Shown: positions 1 through 10,333 of the stretch, piece after piece
Numbering within the stretch: position 1 is the stretch's first letter
Layout of the letters: each line of letters starts with the position of its first letter
Assembly (NCBI RefSeq): GCF_002000125.1
Contig: NZ_MLHH01000010.1
Coordinates: 1 to 64,000, forward strand
From: Rodentibacter heidelbergensis
Lineage (GTDB): Bacteria; Pseudomonadota; Gammaproteobacteria; Enterobacterales; Pasteurellaceae
Length of the DNA stretch: 64,000 nt
Direction of reading: 5' to 3'
Translations under genes and position numbers: made by a program
Notes under the pieces: model-generated
What the model saw: the letters and a program-made list of their open reading frames with translations, nothing else
Told to the model about the DNA's origin: nothing
Database searches by the model: none

Positions 1-3000
1 TTTTTGGGGTCAGATCAAATTTTAATGGTTCAGGGAAACACTCTTTTGTAGGTCAAGGAACTTTTACTACCAATACAGCAGAAACTATTTCTACTCATAG
101 CAATCTTGCTATCGGTATTAATGCAGGGGCAAACGCGACAGGAATAAGAAATATTGCTATCGGCGAAAATGCTGCCACCCAGCACTTTGGTGAGGAATCA
201 ATTACCATTGGTTATGGTGCGAATAATTTTAGTGGCGCGAGAAAAAATACCGATGGTAACACATTAGCCGCAGGTGATACTTATCGTGCAAGACGTACCA
301 TTGCCATTGGTAAAGAAGCCATGACCTATGGGGAAGATTCCATTGCGATTGGTTATGGTGCGAATACTAAACAAACGGCTTATAACAGTGGTGCTAATTA
401 TACCAATGCATCTAATGCCGTCGCACTAGGACGAGGAGCTTCCGCAAGTGGAGATAGTTCTTTTGCTCAGGGTTTCTTTGCATCTGCACAGGGTCAAGGG
501 GATATTGCTATTGGTATAGCCGCAAGAACCTTATTAGATCCTTCTCTCCCAAATAATGCTAGAAATTTTAGAATTGCCATCGGTCGTGAGGCTAAAGTCG
601 GTGAGGCCGCACTCAACAATTCACTTGCTATTGGTAGCAGTGCTAAAGTATTAGCCGGTAACAATGCGGTTGCTTTAGGTGCATTTACACAAGCGATTGG
701 TAATAATCTTAATGTGGCATTAGGTTCTTCCAGCCGTACTTGGGGCGACCGTCCGAACGCAATTGGTAACTCAAATACCGCAGGGGGATTTGATTCTTCG
801 GCGATTGGTGCGCAATCCCACGTTCTGATGCGTTATGACACAAATGACCAAACATCCAATAATGGCGTGGCAGTGGGTGCAGGCACGGTATCGGGTAATA
901 GCAATGCCGTAGCCCTTGGTAATGCGGTAGCAGTATTTGGCATGAATTCAGGGGCATTATCCGCATCAAGTAAACACCCAATTGCGGAAAACTCACTCAA
1001 GTTAGGTGATACAACACAACGAGACAGTTTCACTGCGACTAAGTCACCTATCACCATTATCGGCGGTAGTGAAAACTTTGCCATTGGTAACAACAATGTT
1101 ATCGGTTCAAGCTCTAACAATAATATGGTGATGGGTAACCGCATTGCCGTAGGGGCAACCGGAGCAACCACAAATGGTCTTATTAATATCTACCGTTTAG
1201 CGATAAAAGACAGTGCAACCGGCCAAGTAAGTGCACCGGCAACAGCTTATATTAAAGAGGGTTCTGGTAACAGTGCTAAGTATTATGCTTTTGACCGTGA
1301 TGCGGCAGATTATAAAGGGGCTCAATTAGATCTCACCGGAAAAAAAGTCGAAGATGAAGTACAATTTGTACATATTGTTCCAACCTTTAACAATACAAAA
1401 TCAATCAACCGTGCCGTTGCGATTGGTCACTCTGCATCGGTCAATGATAATGACACTATTGCTATTGGTACAAGAGCTAATGCTGGAGATAGTAGCAAAG
1501 CAGCGGATGCAACTGCTAATTCGATTGCAATAGGGACAAACAGCGTGGCAAATGCAAGCCAAGCCATTGCTATGGGGCAAGCCTCAAAAGCATCCGGAGA
1601 GGCAAGTGTTGCATTAGGTGCTGAAACAAAATCAGAGGGGGCATCTTCAGTAGCTTTGGGAGACTATGCTCAGAGTTCTGGAAAGTATGCAATCGCTGTA
1701 GGGGGGTGGTCGAAAGCTTTAGGTGTCGATTCCATTGCTTTTGGACGTGATACGAATGTTTCCGCAAACCAGAGCATTGCAGTTGGCTACAATAGCAAGG
1801 TATCCGGCACAAAATCGGTAGCCATTGGTATCGAAAATAATGTCAGCGGTAAAAACACTTTTGTGCTAGGTAATGGCGTCACTGCTGCCACGAGTGGTTC
1901 AGTCGTATTAGGTGATATGGCATCAACGGAAGGTTCTCATGCCATCGCTAATGTGACTAATGCAACAGTGAACGGTATCTATTATGGTGATTTTGTTGGT
2001 AAGGTAAAAGATAACGGTCGCTTTGTTAGTGTGGGCGCTAAAGGTGATGAACGTAAACTAATCAATGTTGCGGCAGGTAATATCAGTGCCACTTCAACCG
2101 AGGCGATCAATGGTAGCCAACTTTATGCAACAAACGATACCTTAGGTAATTTAGCTAACTCCACAAAAAATCTTCTTGGTGGTAATGCAACCCTTGCACC
2201 AAATGGCACATTAAATATGACCAATATTGGTGGCACAGGTAAAGGTAATATTCATGATGCCATTGCCGCTTCCATTACCGAAGTAAAAGCCGGTACTAAT
2301 ATCGCCAGTGTGGATAAAACAGTCGGGGCTAATGGTCAACCTATTTATACCGTCAATGCCGATGGGGCAAGTGTAAGTAGTGGTAATCCGACCTATGTTA
2401 CTGTGACTAAAGGGGCAAAAGATGCCAACAACATCACAAATTATGAGGTAGATTTATCTCAAAGCGCAAAAGACGCTTTAGATAAAGCCAATACCGCCGT
2501 ACAAAATATTGTAACTCAAGTAAATGGTGAAACCGTAAAAACCGTTGGCAAAGATGATAACACCATGAATTTTGTCAATGGTAATGCCACCACAGCTCGA
2601 GCGGATGGCACAAATATCACCTTTGATGTGGTGACGGATAATGACACTATTAAAATTGAAAATGGTAAGGTGGCAGCCAATACCACCACACTATCCAATA
2701 ATGCAACAACCGGGGTGGTAGAAACACCGACAAATCCGACCGCACTTGTGAATGCTTCAACAGTCGCTGATGCGATTAATAAGGCAGGCTTTACTTTGAA
2801 AACTTCTGCCACATCAGAGGGACAAAAAGATGATTCCTCAACCCCTAGTGAATTGATTACACCGGGAAAAACCGTTGAAATGGTGGCGGGTAAAAACTTA
2901 GAGATCAAGCAAGAAGCTAACGGTAAGATTACTTATGCCACCAAAGAGAATGTGACATTTACCACAGTCAACGCGACAACAGTGAATGCCACGACAGTGA

Positions 3001-4712
3001 ACGCAACCACTGTGAATGTCGGCGACACGACAATTAATAGCGATGGATTAACTATTAAAAATGGCCCAAGTATTACTAAAGAAGGTGTGAACGCAGGTGA
3101 TAAGAAAATTACTAATGTAGCACCTGGTGAGATTTCTGCTACTTCAAAAGATGCGGTAAATGGTAGCCAACTTTATAACCTGACTACCGAATTAACGACA
3201 AAAGGCTTTGGCCTAAAAGCTGAAGACGGTAAAACCGTACAAAAACCACTTGGAGAAACTGTCGAAGTCGTGGGTGATGGTAAAAATATCACTACAAAAG
3301 TTGAAGATGGAAAAGTTAAGGTTGCGTTATCCGAGAACGTTAATGTGATGAGCGTCACGACAGGTAATACCTCTATTGATAATGATGGTTTAACAGTGGG
3401 TGATGTGACTGTAAACAATATACCAATTACGGTGAATGGTACTACCGTCAATAATGTTAATGAGGCAATTAACCAAACTGCCAAACAAGCATTTAGTCCA
3501 TTAACCTTTACCGGTGATGAAGGCTCAACCGAACGCAAGTTAGGTGAAACTTTTGAGATTGTGGCAGGCAATGCAACAAATACCAGTACCAAAAACTTAA
3601 AAACTAAAGTTTCTGACGGAAAAGTTGAAATCAGTATGGCTGAAAACCCGGTATTTAACACCGTACAAATCGGCGGTGATAACGGGCCTAAGATTTCAGC
3701 TGATGGTGATAATATCAAGATCGGTGATAAAGATGGAAAACCAACAAAAATCACCAATGTCGCTAACGGTACATCAGCCAATGATGCGGTTAATTTAAGT
3801 CAATTAAATGCAACAAAAACGACAGTTGTCGGTGTGGGTGCGGTTAACGTAACATCAACCAGTGATGCCAATGGTACGGTTTACACCGTGAGAGCAGATG
3901 TGGATAACACCACAATCAAAATTGACGCAGAGGGTAAAATTGCCGCCAATACAGGGACAATTACTGCTGCACCAAGCAATATCACGGATGCTTCAGGCAA
4001 TGTTCTTCCTAATGCGGGTGTCGTGACCGTCGTCGCGGGTGAAGGCAACAGAGTGGCAACCGTTCAGAATGTTGCTGATGCCATTAACAGCGCAGGTTGG
4101 ATTGTGAATACCGGTAAAGCTGACGATCAAAATAGCTTTGATACCAGTGCACAAAATCATGTTGCGAAGAAAGTGGCTGCGGGTAATCAAGTGAACTTTA
4201 AAGCAGGCAAAAATATGGAAGTGAAACGTGATGGCAACGATATCATCTATGCCACCTCCAATGATGTCAGCTTTAATACGGTCACGGTCGGTAATACGAA
4301 GATCAGCAATGATGGCGTGAGAATTACCGGTGGTCCAAGTATGACAACCAATGGGATTGATGCAGGTAGTAAACGTATCACCAATGTTGCACCGGGCATT
4401 GCAGATACCGATGCGGTCAATGTAAGCCAGTTGAAAGGGGCGACCGCCAATATCAATAACCAACTGAACAAAATGGATAAACGCCGTAAAGCAGGCCATG
4501 CTTCCGGATTAGCCGCAGCGGGTTTAATGCAAGCCTATCGTGAGGGGCAATCTGCAGTGACAGCCGGTGTGGCGCAATACCAAAACGAAAGTGCGGTGGC
4601 AGTGGGTTATTCCCGTATTGCCGATAGTGGCAAATACGGTGTAAAAGCCTCATTTAGTGCCAATACACAAGGCGAAGTTGGTGGTGCTGTCAGTGCAGGT
4701 TATTTCTGGTAA
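1..4712 (+). CDS. Trimeric autotransporter adhesin (YadA/Hia-like), 5'-truncated by window edge
   Basis: A surface adhesin whose C-terminus forms a trimeric outer-membrane pore and whose passenger forms a fibrous head and stalk. The reading frame is open from base 3, with no stop before the first ATG at 321, so the gene begins outside the window; about 1569 codons are visible. Bases 3-2000 encode many YadA head repeats (AIG, ALG and related turns). A neck (NGIYYGDF) is followed by stalk modules with repeated NGSQLY connectors near 2110 and 3160. The last ~90 residues form the YadA anchor, ending in Tyr-Phe-Trp. No ESPR signal region is seen because the N-terminus is missing. Parts of the stalk closely match the second TAA at 43279-45792. 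The exact ligand is unknown. Confidence 0.95.
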   Translation, partial: FGVRSNFNGSGKHSFVGQGTFTTNTAETISTHSNLAIGINAGANATGIRNIAIGENAATQHFGEESITIGYGANNFSGARKNTDGNTLAAGDTYRARRTIAIGKEAMTYGEDSIAIGYGANTKQTAYNSGANYTNASNAVALGRGASASGDSSFAQGFFASAQGQGDIAIGIAARTLLDPSLPNNARNFRIAIGREAKVGEAALNNSLAIGSSAKVLAGNNAVALGAFTQAIGNNLNVALGSSSRTWGDRPNAIGNSNTAGGFDSSAIGAQSHVLMRYDTNDQTSNNGVAVGAGTVSGNSNAVALGNAVAVFGMNSGALSASSKHPIAENSLKLGDTTQRDSFTATKSPITIIGGSENFAIGNNNVIGSSSNNNMVMGNRIAVGATGATTNGLINIYRLAIKDSATGQVSAPATAYIKEGSGNSAKYYAFDRDAADYKGAQLDLTGKKVEDEVQFVHIVPTFNNTKSINRAVAIGHSASVNDNDTIAIGTRANAGDSSKAADATANSIAIGTNSVANASQAIAMGQASKASGEASVALGAETKSEGASSVALGDYAQSSGKYAIAVGGWSKALGVDSIAFGRDTNVSANQSIAVGYNSKVSGTKSVAIGIENNVSGKNTFVLGNGVTAATSGSVVLGDMASTEGSHAIANVTNATVNGIYYGDFVGKVKDNGRFVSVGAKGDERKLINVAAGNISATSTEAINGSQLYATNDTLGNLANSTKNLLGGNATLAPNGTLNMTNIGGTGKGNIHDAIAASITEVKAGTNIASVDKTVGANGQPIYTVNADGASVSSGNPTYVTVTKGAKDANNITNYEVDLSQSAKDALDKANTAVQNIVTQVNGETVKTVGKDDNTMNFVNGNATTARADGTNITFDVVTDNDTIKIENGKVAANTTTLSNNATTGVVETPTNPTALVNASTVADAINKAGFTLKTSATSEGQKDDSSTPSELITPGKTVEMVAGKNLEIKQEANGKITYATKENVTFTTVNATTVNATTVNATTVNVGDTTINSDGLTIKNGPSITKEGVNAGDKKITNVAPGEISATSKDAVNGSQLYNLTTELTTKGFGLKAEDGKTVQKPLGETVEVVGDGKNITTKVEDGKVKVALSENVNVMSVTTGNTSIDNDGLTVGDVTVNNIPITVNGTTVNNVNEAINQTAKQAFSPLTFTGDEGSTERKLGETFEIVAGNATNTSTKNLKTKVSDGKVEISMAENPVFNTVQIGGDNGPKISADGDNIKIGDKDGKPTKITNVANGTSANDAVNLSQLNATKTTVVGVGAVNVTSTSDANGTVYTVRADVDNTTIKIDAEGKIAANTGTITAAPSNITDASGNVLPNAGVVTVVAGEGNRVATVQNVADAINSAGWIVNTGKADDQNSFDTSAQNHVAKKVAAGNQVNFKAGKNMEVKRDGNDIIYATSNDVSFNTVTVGNTKISNDGVRITGGPSMTTNGIDAGSKRITNVAPGIADTDAVNVSQLKGATANINNQLNKMDKRRKAGHASGLAAAGLMQAYREGQSAVTAGVAQYQNESAVAVGYSRIADSGKYGVKASFSANTQGEVGGAVSAGYFW
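2959..3021 (+). repeat. In-frame 15-base repeats (TTVNA) in TAA stalk
   Basis: About four imperfect copies of a 15-base unit encode Thr-Thr-Val-Asn-Ala and end in TTVNVGDT. The unit is a multiple of three, so copy change would lengthen or shorten the stalk without a frameshift. Confidence 0.75.
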
Positions 4713-4736
4713 TCCTTACGATTAGACCATAAAAAT

Positions 4737-4769
4737 AAAGACCGATTTTAATCCAAAATCGGTCTTTTT
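4737..4769. terminator. Bidirectional rho-independent terminator (TAA gene / proS)
   Basis: A 13-bp stem AAAGACCGATTTT pairs across the loop AATCC and is followed by a T run on the plus strand and TTTATTTTT on the minus strand. It lies between the convergent TAA gene and proS and can serve both. Confidence 0.85.
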
Positions 4770-4817
4770 GTTTATTTAAAAGCCCCAAATCATTACAGCG
4801 ATTTGAGGCAGTTCATT

Positions 4818-6533
4818 TTAGGCCTTCACATTCGCTTTCAAGAAGTCTAACAATTGTGCTTTGGCAATCATCTGTTTCTCACCGGTGCGGCGATTTTTAT
4901 ATTCTATCTCACCGTTTGCTAAATTTTTCTCACCGATAACAATCATATGTGGAACACCGATAAGCTCCATATCGGCAAACATCACACCCGGGCGTTCTTT
5001 GCGATCGTCAAAAATCACCTCGACACCTTGTGCTTGTAATGTGCGGTAAAGTTCTTCGGCATATTGTTGTACGGCTTCGGATTTATGCATATTCATCGGC
5101 ACAATCGCCACAGTGAAAGGGGCGATTTCATCGGTTGGCCAAATAATGCCTCGCTCGTCATGATGTTGTTCAATGGCAGCGGCAACTACGCGAGTTACCC
5201 CGATACCATAACATCCCATTGTCACCACCATTGGGCGGCCATCCTCACCTTGCACTGTCGCATTCATGGCTTCGGAATATTTTTTACCCAGTTGGAAAAT
5301 ATGACCAACCTCAATCCCCCGTTTAATGAGTAATGTTCCTTTGCCATCCGGACTTGGATCACCCTCCACCACATTACGAATATCCGCCACTTTCGGTAAT
5401 GCCACATCACGTTCCCAGTTGATATTAAAGTAGTGTTTCCCATCAATATTCGCACCGGCACTAAAATCGGACATCAAGGCGACTGAACGATCGATAATCA
5501 CCGGAATATTGAGGTTGACCGGCCCTAATGACCCCACCCCTGCACCAATTTTGGCTTTGATTTCCGCTTCATCGGCAAACTCAAAAGGCGAAGCCACTTC
5601 CGCTAATTTTTCTGCTTTAATTTCGTTAAGCTCATGATCGCCACGAATAATTAATGCTACTAATGGCTGCTCCTCCGTTGCACCTTTAACAATCAAGGTT
5701 TTCACGGTTTTTTCAATCGGCTGATTAAATTGTGCAACTAATTCCGCAATAGTTTTGGCATTTGGCGTATCAACCAATTCCATGGTTTTGGTTGGGGCGA
5801 CACGCTCGCCTATCGCTACCGCTTCGGCAAGTTCGATATTCGCTGCATAATCAGATTCGGTAGAGAAAATCACATCATCTTCACCACTGTTTGCCAACAC
5901 TTGGAATTCGTGTGAAGCACTGCCACCAATGGAGCCGGTATCCGCCTGTACCGCACGGAAATCCAAGCCTAAACGATTGAAAATATTGCTATAAGTTTGA
6001 TACATCACCTCATAGGTTTGTTGCAAACTTTCTTGGTTGGTATGGAAAGAATAAGCATCTTTCATAATAAATTCACGGCTACGCATCACCCCAAAACGAG
6101 GGCGTACTTCATCACGGAATTTGGTTTGAATGTGATAAAGATTCATTGGTAATTGGCGGTAAGAGGTGATCTCACGACGCATTAAATCCGTAATAGCCTC
6201 TTCATTGGTCGGGCCAATCACAAAACCCCGCTCACCACGGTCGGTGAAACGCAATAACTCAGGGCCGTATTGCTCCCAACGACCGGATTCTTGCCAAAGC
6301 TCTGCAGGCTGCACCACCGGCATCTTAATTTCAAGCGCACCGCTTTTATCCATTTCTTCACGAATGATTTTTTCCACTTTGCGTAACACCCGCCAGCCTG
6401 TCGGCATCCAGTTATAAAGCCCGGCTGCAAGCGGGCGAATCATCCCGGCACGCAACATCAGTTGATGGCTGACAATCGCCGCTTCTGCCGGCGTTTCTTT
6501 TAATGTGGAAAATAAATATTGACTTGTACGCAT
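4818..6533 (-). CDS. proS: Prolyl-tRNA synthetase
   Basis: Charges tRNA-Pro with proline in the cytosol; a class II aminoacyl-tRNA synthetase. The 571 residues match the bacterial-type (long) ProS. It has the N-terminal catalytic segment with TNEEAITDL near 109, a motif 2 block [17 protein letters not shown] near 139-155, an inserted cis-editing (YbaK-like) domain at about 220-400, motif 3 GCYGIGVTR near 445, and an anticodon-binding C-terminus. The start is the ATG at 6533 (MRTSQYLF), which fits the family and has AAGG upstream; a longer in-frame version from 6611 would add 26 residues with no family counterpart. It stands alone between two terminators. Confidence 0.96.
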   Translation of the reverse strand: MRTSQYLFSTLKETPAEAAIVSHQLMLRAGMIRPLAAGLYNWMPTGWRVLRKVEKIIREEMDKSGALEIKMPVVQPAELWQESGRWEQYGPELLRFTDRGERGFVIGPTNEEAITDLMRREITSYRQLPMNLYHIQTKFRDEVRPRFGVMRSREFIMKDAYSFHTNQESLQQTYEVMYQTYSNIFNRLGLDFRAVQADTGSIGGSASHEFQVLANSGEDDVIFSTESDYAANIELAEAVAIGERVAPTKTMELVDTPNAKTIAELVAQFNQPIEKTVKTLIVKGATEEQPLVALIIRGDHELNEIKAEKLAEVASPFEFADEAEIKAKIGAGVGSLGPVNLNIPVIIDRSVALMSDFSAGANIDGKHYFNINWERDVALPKVADIRNVVEGDPSPDGKGTLLIKRGIEVGHIFQLGKKYSEAMNATVQGEDGRPMVVTMGCYGIGVTRVVAAAIEQHHDERGIIWPTDEIAPFTVAIVPMNMHKSEAVQQYAEELYRTLQAQGVEVIFDDRKERPGVMFADMELIGVPHMIVIGEKNLANGEIEYKNRRTGEKQMIAKAQLLDFLKANVKA

Positions 6534-6584
6534 TGACTTAACCTTAAATTCGTTAATATTAAGAAAAATTGGTGGGAGTATAGC

Positions 6585-6616
6585 AAAAAGTGCGGTTATT
6601 TTTAACCGCACTTTTT
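6585..6616 (-). terminator. Terminator made of an inverted pair of uptake signals, after potD
   Basis: AAAAAGTGCGGTTA is followed by TTTT and its complement, then T residues. This places two AAGTGCGGT uptake signals head to head in one hairpin, a common terminator form in Pasteurellaceae. It ends the potD transcript before the proS promoter region. Confidence 0.85.
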
Positions 6617-6628
6617 TGAAAGAAGAAA

Positions 6629-7681
6629 TTAATTGGTTTTGAGTTTATTCCAATATTTTTCGTAAATATCCACGGCATCCCCCACATCCCCTTGCATAAT
6701 GCCCTTTTCCACTTCTTCCGAAGGTGGGAATAAGGTCGGATCATTCACCAACTCCGGGCTAAGCAAAGCTTTCACGCCTTCATTCGGCATTGAAAATCCC
6801 ATCCGTTCAATCACTACTTTGGCATTTTCAGGACGAAGGAGGAAATCAATAAACTTATGCGCCCCTTCCACATTTTTGGCGGTTTTCGGGATGGCATAGT
6901 TATCCATCCAGAAAATTGCGCCTTCTTTCGGGTAGATAAATTGTAGGCTTGGATTTTCTTTGTGGGCAAGATAGGCTGAACCATTCCAAATCATCCCCAG
7001 TGCCACTTCACCTTGCACATAAGGCACTTCCGGTGAGTCGGAATTGAATGTGATCACATTAGGCAACAAAGTCACTAAACGATCATAAGCCCCTTTGATT
7101 TCTTCTTCGTTGGTGGTATTAGGTGATTTTCCATTTAATAACAAGGCGATATGGAATACTTCACGCGCGTCACTGGTCATCAGCACTTTATGTTTAAATT
7201 CAGGTTTCCATAAATCGGCCCAACTGGTGATGCTTTTCGGGTCAATCTCATCAGAATTAACTTCAATGCCCGTTAAACCATAAACATAAGGGAGGGAAAA
7301 TTGATTTTCAGGGTCAAATTCTTTGTTCAGCAAGTGTTTTGGAATTTGTTTTATATTCGCTAATTTGCTGTGATCAAGGGGTTGCAACATATTTTCCTTG
7401 ATCATTTTATTAACATAATAACTTGATGGAAATACCACGTCATAGCCTGAGCCGGTGTTTTCCGTCAATTTTAATTTGGCATACATTTCTTCGTTGCTCT
7501 CAAAGGTGGAATAAATAACCTCCACACCGGTTTCTTTGGTAAATTGTGCAACGAGTTCGGGTGGGACATAATCCGTCCAGTTATAAACATAAAGTTTGTT
7601 GTTGGCAAAAGCGGATGTCGCCAAAAGTGCGGTCATAGAAAGGAAAAGATTTTTGAATAGATGAGTTAGGAATTTTTTCAA
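6629..7681 (-). CDS. potD: Periplasmic spermidine/putrescine-binding protein, PotD family
   Basis: Solute-binding protein for polyamine import through a PotABC-type ABC transporter. The 350 residues comprise a Sec signal peptide ([12 protein letters not shown] to SAFA) and a mature domain starting [17 protein letters not shown], typical of PotD/PotF. The start is chosen as TTG at 7681: a strong AAGGAGG at 7690-7696 lies 8 bases upstream and the signal peptide then begins properly; the longer ATG version at 7711 has no such site. No potABC genes are nearby, so it probably serves a transporter encoded elsewhere. A PuuB/OrdL-like oxidase lies 2.8 kb upstream. I recall a potD paralogue next to ordL in H. 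influenzae (HI0498-HI0499). Confidence 0.88.
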   Translation of the reverse strand: MKKFLTHLFKNLFLSMTALLATSAFANNKLYVYNWTDYVPPELVAQFTKETGVEVIYSTFESNEEMYAKLKLTENTGSGYDVVFPSSYYVNKMIKENMLQPLDHSKLANIKQIPKHLLNKEFDPENQFSLPYVYGLTGIEVNSDEIDPKSITSWADLWKPEFKHKVLMTSDAREVFHIALLLNGKSPNTTNEEEIKGAYDRLVTLLPNVITFNSDSPEVPYVQGEVALGMIWNGSAYLAHKENPSLQFIYPKEGAIFWMDNYAIPKTAKNVEGAHKFIDFLLRPENAKVVIERMGFSMPNEGVKALLSPELVNDPTLFPPSEEVEKGIMQGDVGDAVDIYEKYWNKLKTN

Positions 7682-7760
7682 TTTATTGGCCTCCTTATGG
7701 AATTGTGACAAGTTAGAAAATATCAGCTCGGTAATTTCCTTACCGAGCCGGATTTATTCA

Positions 7761-10262
7761 CTACCAAGCATACTGTACGCCAGCACCAAGTTGATAACTC
7801 TGTCGAGTTAATTTTTTCAAGGAATGTTCAATATGCGTATGGGCGTAAAACGAGAGATTATTCGTAGCATTCCATTGGAACTGCAATCCTATGTCTAACC
7901 AAGTTTTGGCATAAGATTCCCGATAATCCCGATTACCAATTTTCACTGCTCTATTATTCAAGAAATCATGCCAAACATTTGTAGTCAGAGCCAATAAATA
8001 AGCACTGTCTCGGAAATTAAGCGCTGAGCCTAATCGCCCGCGTAATCCTGTTTGATTGTGATACCGAATATTGAGGTGCTTATCATACAGATCTTTTAAG
8101 TATAAGTGTTGATAAATCAATTGAGCTTGTGGTTCAAATGACCAATTTTCATTCAAATGGAAGGTTTTGCCCGTCTCTGTTGAAACTAAAGCACTCATTC
8201 CCTCTTGTGTCACCTTACTCCCTTCTCTTGGACGATACTCATTTTGTAAGTAGCCTACTTGTCCAACAAGATCAAGGTAAGATTCATTTTGCCAAAAAAT
8301 CGACTGATAGAGTCCTAACAATCCGGCTTTGGTTTTTCCTTTTCCTGTATGTTTATCGGTGACAATTCGTCCATTCTCAGCACGGAATCTATCGGAAAAA
8401 TTAAGGTGGTTATAACCAAAGGTGGCATAGATTCCCGTTTGTTTGGTTACTGAATTTTTTGTATTGATATCAAAATCAACGCCCACTTGAGCAAAATATT
8501 GGTTTTGTCGATGGTTCAAGCGCTCTTTTCCTTCAACCTTAAGGTATTTACTCACCACTCGTCCCCAAGCACCCAGCTCTGGCATCTCTTTTGGCCCCGC
8601 CGTGCTTCCACGCCGTTTTGCCAAAGTATCAACAGTGCTGTAAGCCAATTCCATATTGGTATAAGGCATTTGAATGTAAGCAGATGAGGCTGCAGATCTG
8701 ATTTCCTGCCTTTGTTTTGGTTGAGGCTCTGGCTGAGGCTTAGGCTGTGGTTGAGGCTCAGGCTGTGGTTGAGGTTCAGGCTGTGGTTGAGGTTCAGGCT
8801 GTGGTTGAGGCTCAGGCTGTGGTTGAGGCTCAGGTTGTGGTTGAGGCTCAGGCTGTGGTTGAGGCTCAGGCTCAAGGGCATCAAGTGTCCAATAATATTT
8901 GTTGCCAATTCTAACTAATTGTGCTTCACCGGCATTCAGTGTGGCTGATTTACCAATAAAGGCCAAACCATTGTGATCTTTTTCAGCAATTGCCACGAGA
9001 GAAGAGATTTGTTTTTGATCTGTTTTTTCAATATCGCCAAAAATTCCTGTTTTTGTTTTGACGGTGGTTGCCCCTTGCGAACGATCAATATCACCTAATA
9101 CATGCAAAATATCGCTACCTGATGTTATTGGATCTTTATTCCAAACCGTATCAATAAGCAATGTTCCGCCGGAAGTATAGTTATTAACAACAAGATGGGT
9201 AAAATTAGGTTGGTTTGAACCATCTGCTAAATCAAGAGTGCCTTGATGAATAAAATTTTCTTTCACAAAAGGTGAATGATTCAAATTATTTTCATCATAA
9301 GGAGATGTCTGCCCAGTATTACTAAGAGAAAGTGTCCCATCTGGGGAAATTGTTAAATTATTTGTTGTAAATTTCTTAAAGGTAGATTGATTATCTAATT
9401 CTAACGAACCTTGCCTAATTTCAAGATTATTAACTTGAACATAATTACCATTTACTGGACTATTGGGAATAGGGCTACTGTCAATTTTCATTTTTTCAGG
9501 GGCATCATATTCAATATTGCAGTTATAACAACTTAGCAACGGAAAAGTAATATTATCTTCTTTTAATTTTTTAAAAATAAATCTAACCCCATTTCTTGTA
9601 GATTTAATTCCCTTAGCAAAATTAAATTCACCTGGTTGTTGGTGGTCATCGCTCCCTATTTTTAACCATCCCTCAAGATAAATACCATTAGGGGCATTAA
9701 AACGTCCTTGATTTTCAATATGAAAAACGGTCATTTGTCCCTTATAGTCAAGATTAAATGTTCCACCATTAAAAAGGTGGGCCGAACTGTACCAGTATGT
9801 ATCAATATGATTCTTATAAGTTAGCTTTGAATTTTTACCATCGACAAAAATACGAGCATATTCACCAGGCCCGCTGTCTCTCCAGTGCCCCCAATAATTA
9901 TCTTCATGAGTTCTACTAACCTGAATAACTTCAGCCCCATTTGTAACATGAAGTTCAGCATTAGCACCTTGATTACCAACAGTAAGAGGTTCATATGTTT
10001 TTAAAATTGTTCCCTCACCGTCAACTCTTAATATCCCCAAGTTTCTCTTGTTATGATTACCAATAAGAGTTTTCCCATAAAATTTTATTTTTTCCCCTTT
10101 ATTAATAGTCACTTCACCATTCTCAATATAAGCCCCTCCATAAATACTGAATCCTTCTGCATCGGGAGAAGGCTCTCTTAGTGTTAGGTCAACCCACCCG
10201 CTTTTTATCACATCAGCATAGCTCAAACAGGGGAACAGAAGAAAAAAGACGAGTTTTTTCAT
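7761..10262 (-). CDS. Autotransporter (type Va) with Pro-Gln-Pro-Glu linker
   Basis: An 833-residue secreted or surface protein that carries its own outer-membrane barrel. Residues 1-16 are a signal peptide (MKKLVFFLLFPCLSYA). The passenger to about residue 460 is Asn/Thr-rich with strand-turn repeats like a pertactin-type beta-helix. A run of Pro-Gln-Pro-Glu repeats follows at about 465-520, and the C-terminal ~290 residues form the autotransporter barrel (ELGAWGRV early, ending YQLGAGVQYAW with terminal Trp). No protease Ser motif is evident. The passenger DNA is clearly more AT-rich than the barrel. It sits between potD and ordL, which I recall as adjacent in H. influenzae, suggesting insertion. 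The target is unknown. Confidence 0.9.
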   Translation of the reverse strand: MKKLVFFLLFPCLSYADVIKSGWVDLTLREPSPDAEGFSIYGGAYIENGEVTINKGEKIKFYGKTLIGNHNKRNLGILRVDGEGTILKTYEPLTVGNQGANAELHVTNGAEVIQVSRTHEDNYWGHWRDSGPGEYARIFVDGKNSKLTYKNHIDTYWYSSAHLFNGGTFNLDYKGQMTVFHIENQGRFNAPNGIYLEGWLKIGSDDHQQPGEFNFAKGIKSTRNGVRFIFKKLKEDNITFPLLSCYNCNIEYDAPEKMKIDSSPIPNSPVNGNYVQVNNLEIRQGSLELDNQSTFKKFTTNNLTISPDGTLSLSNTGQTSPYDENNLNHSPFVKENFIHQGTLDLADGSNQPNFTHLVVNNYTSGGTLLIDTVWNKDPITSGSDILHVLGDIDRSQGATTVKTKTGIFGDIEKTDQKQISSLVAIAEKDHNGLAFIGKSATLNAGEAQLVRIGNKYYWTLDALEPEPQPQPEPQPQPEPQPQPEPQPQPEPQPQPEPQPQPEPQPQPKPQPEPQPKQRQEIRSAASSAYIQMPYTNMELAYSTVDTLAKRRGSTAGPKEMPELGAWGRVVSKYLKVEGKERLNHRQNQYFAQVGVDFDINTKNSVTKQTGIYATFGYNHLNFSDRFRAENGRIVTDKHTGKGKTKAGLLGLYQSIFWQNESYLDLVGQVGYLQNEYRPREGSKVTQEGMSALVSTETGKTFHLNENWSFEPQAQLIYQHLYLKDLYDKHLNIRYHNQTGLRGRLGSALNFRDSAYLLALTTNVWHDFLNNRAVKIGNRDYRESYAKTWLDIGLQFQWNATNNLSFYAHTHIEHSLKKLTRQSYQLGAGVQYAW
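8719..8873 (-). repeat. 18-base tandem repeat array encoding PQPQPE linker
   Basis: About seven near-identical 18-base units (GGCTGTGGTTGAGGCTCA on the plus strand) encode six-residue Pro-Gln/Glu repeats between passenger and barrel. The length is a multiple of three, so slippage would alter linker length, not frame. Confidence 0.9.
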
Positions 10263-10333
10263 AGCAATGATTCCTTAACAAAAATGAAACGTTCAGACAA
10301 TTTGTAGTTTTATCTTCACAAAATAGCCCAATT

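Noticed and set aside
3173-3781. 202-codon antisense frame within the TAA gene
   Set aside because: A hydrophobic shadow of Thr/Asn-rich coding sequence, with no start context.
7682-7711. ATG start for potD at 7711
   Set aside because: The strong AAGGAGG lies downstream of it and directs the TTG at 7681, which also gives a normal signal peptide.
8719-8873. CRISPR-like repeat array
   Set aside because: Units are contiguous, in frame with a coding gene and have no spacers. No cas genes are present.
8552-8908. Ser/Leu/Asn-repeat and Arg/Leu/Trp-repeat frames on both strands
   Set aside because: They are alternative-frame readings of the 18-base PQPE repeat array.
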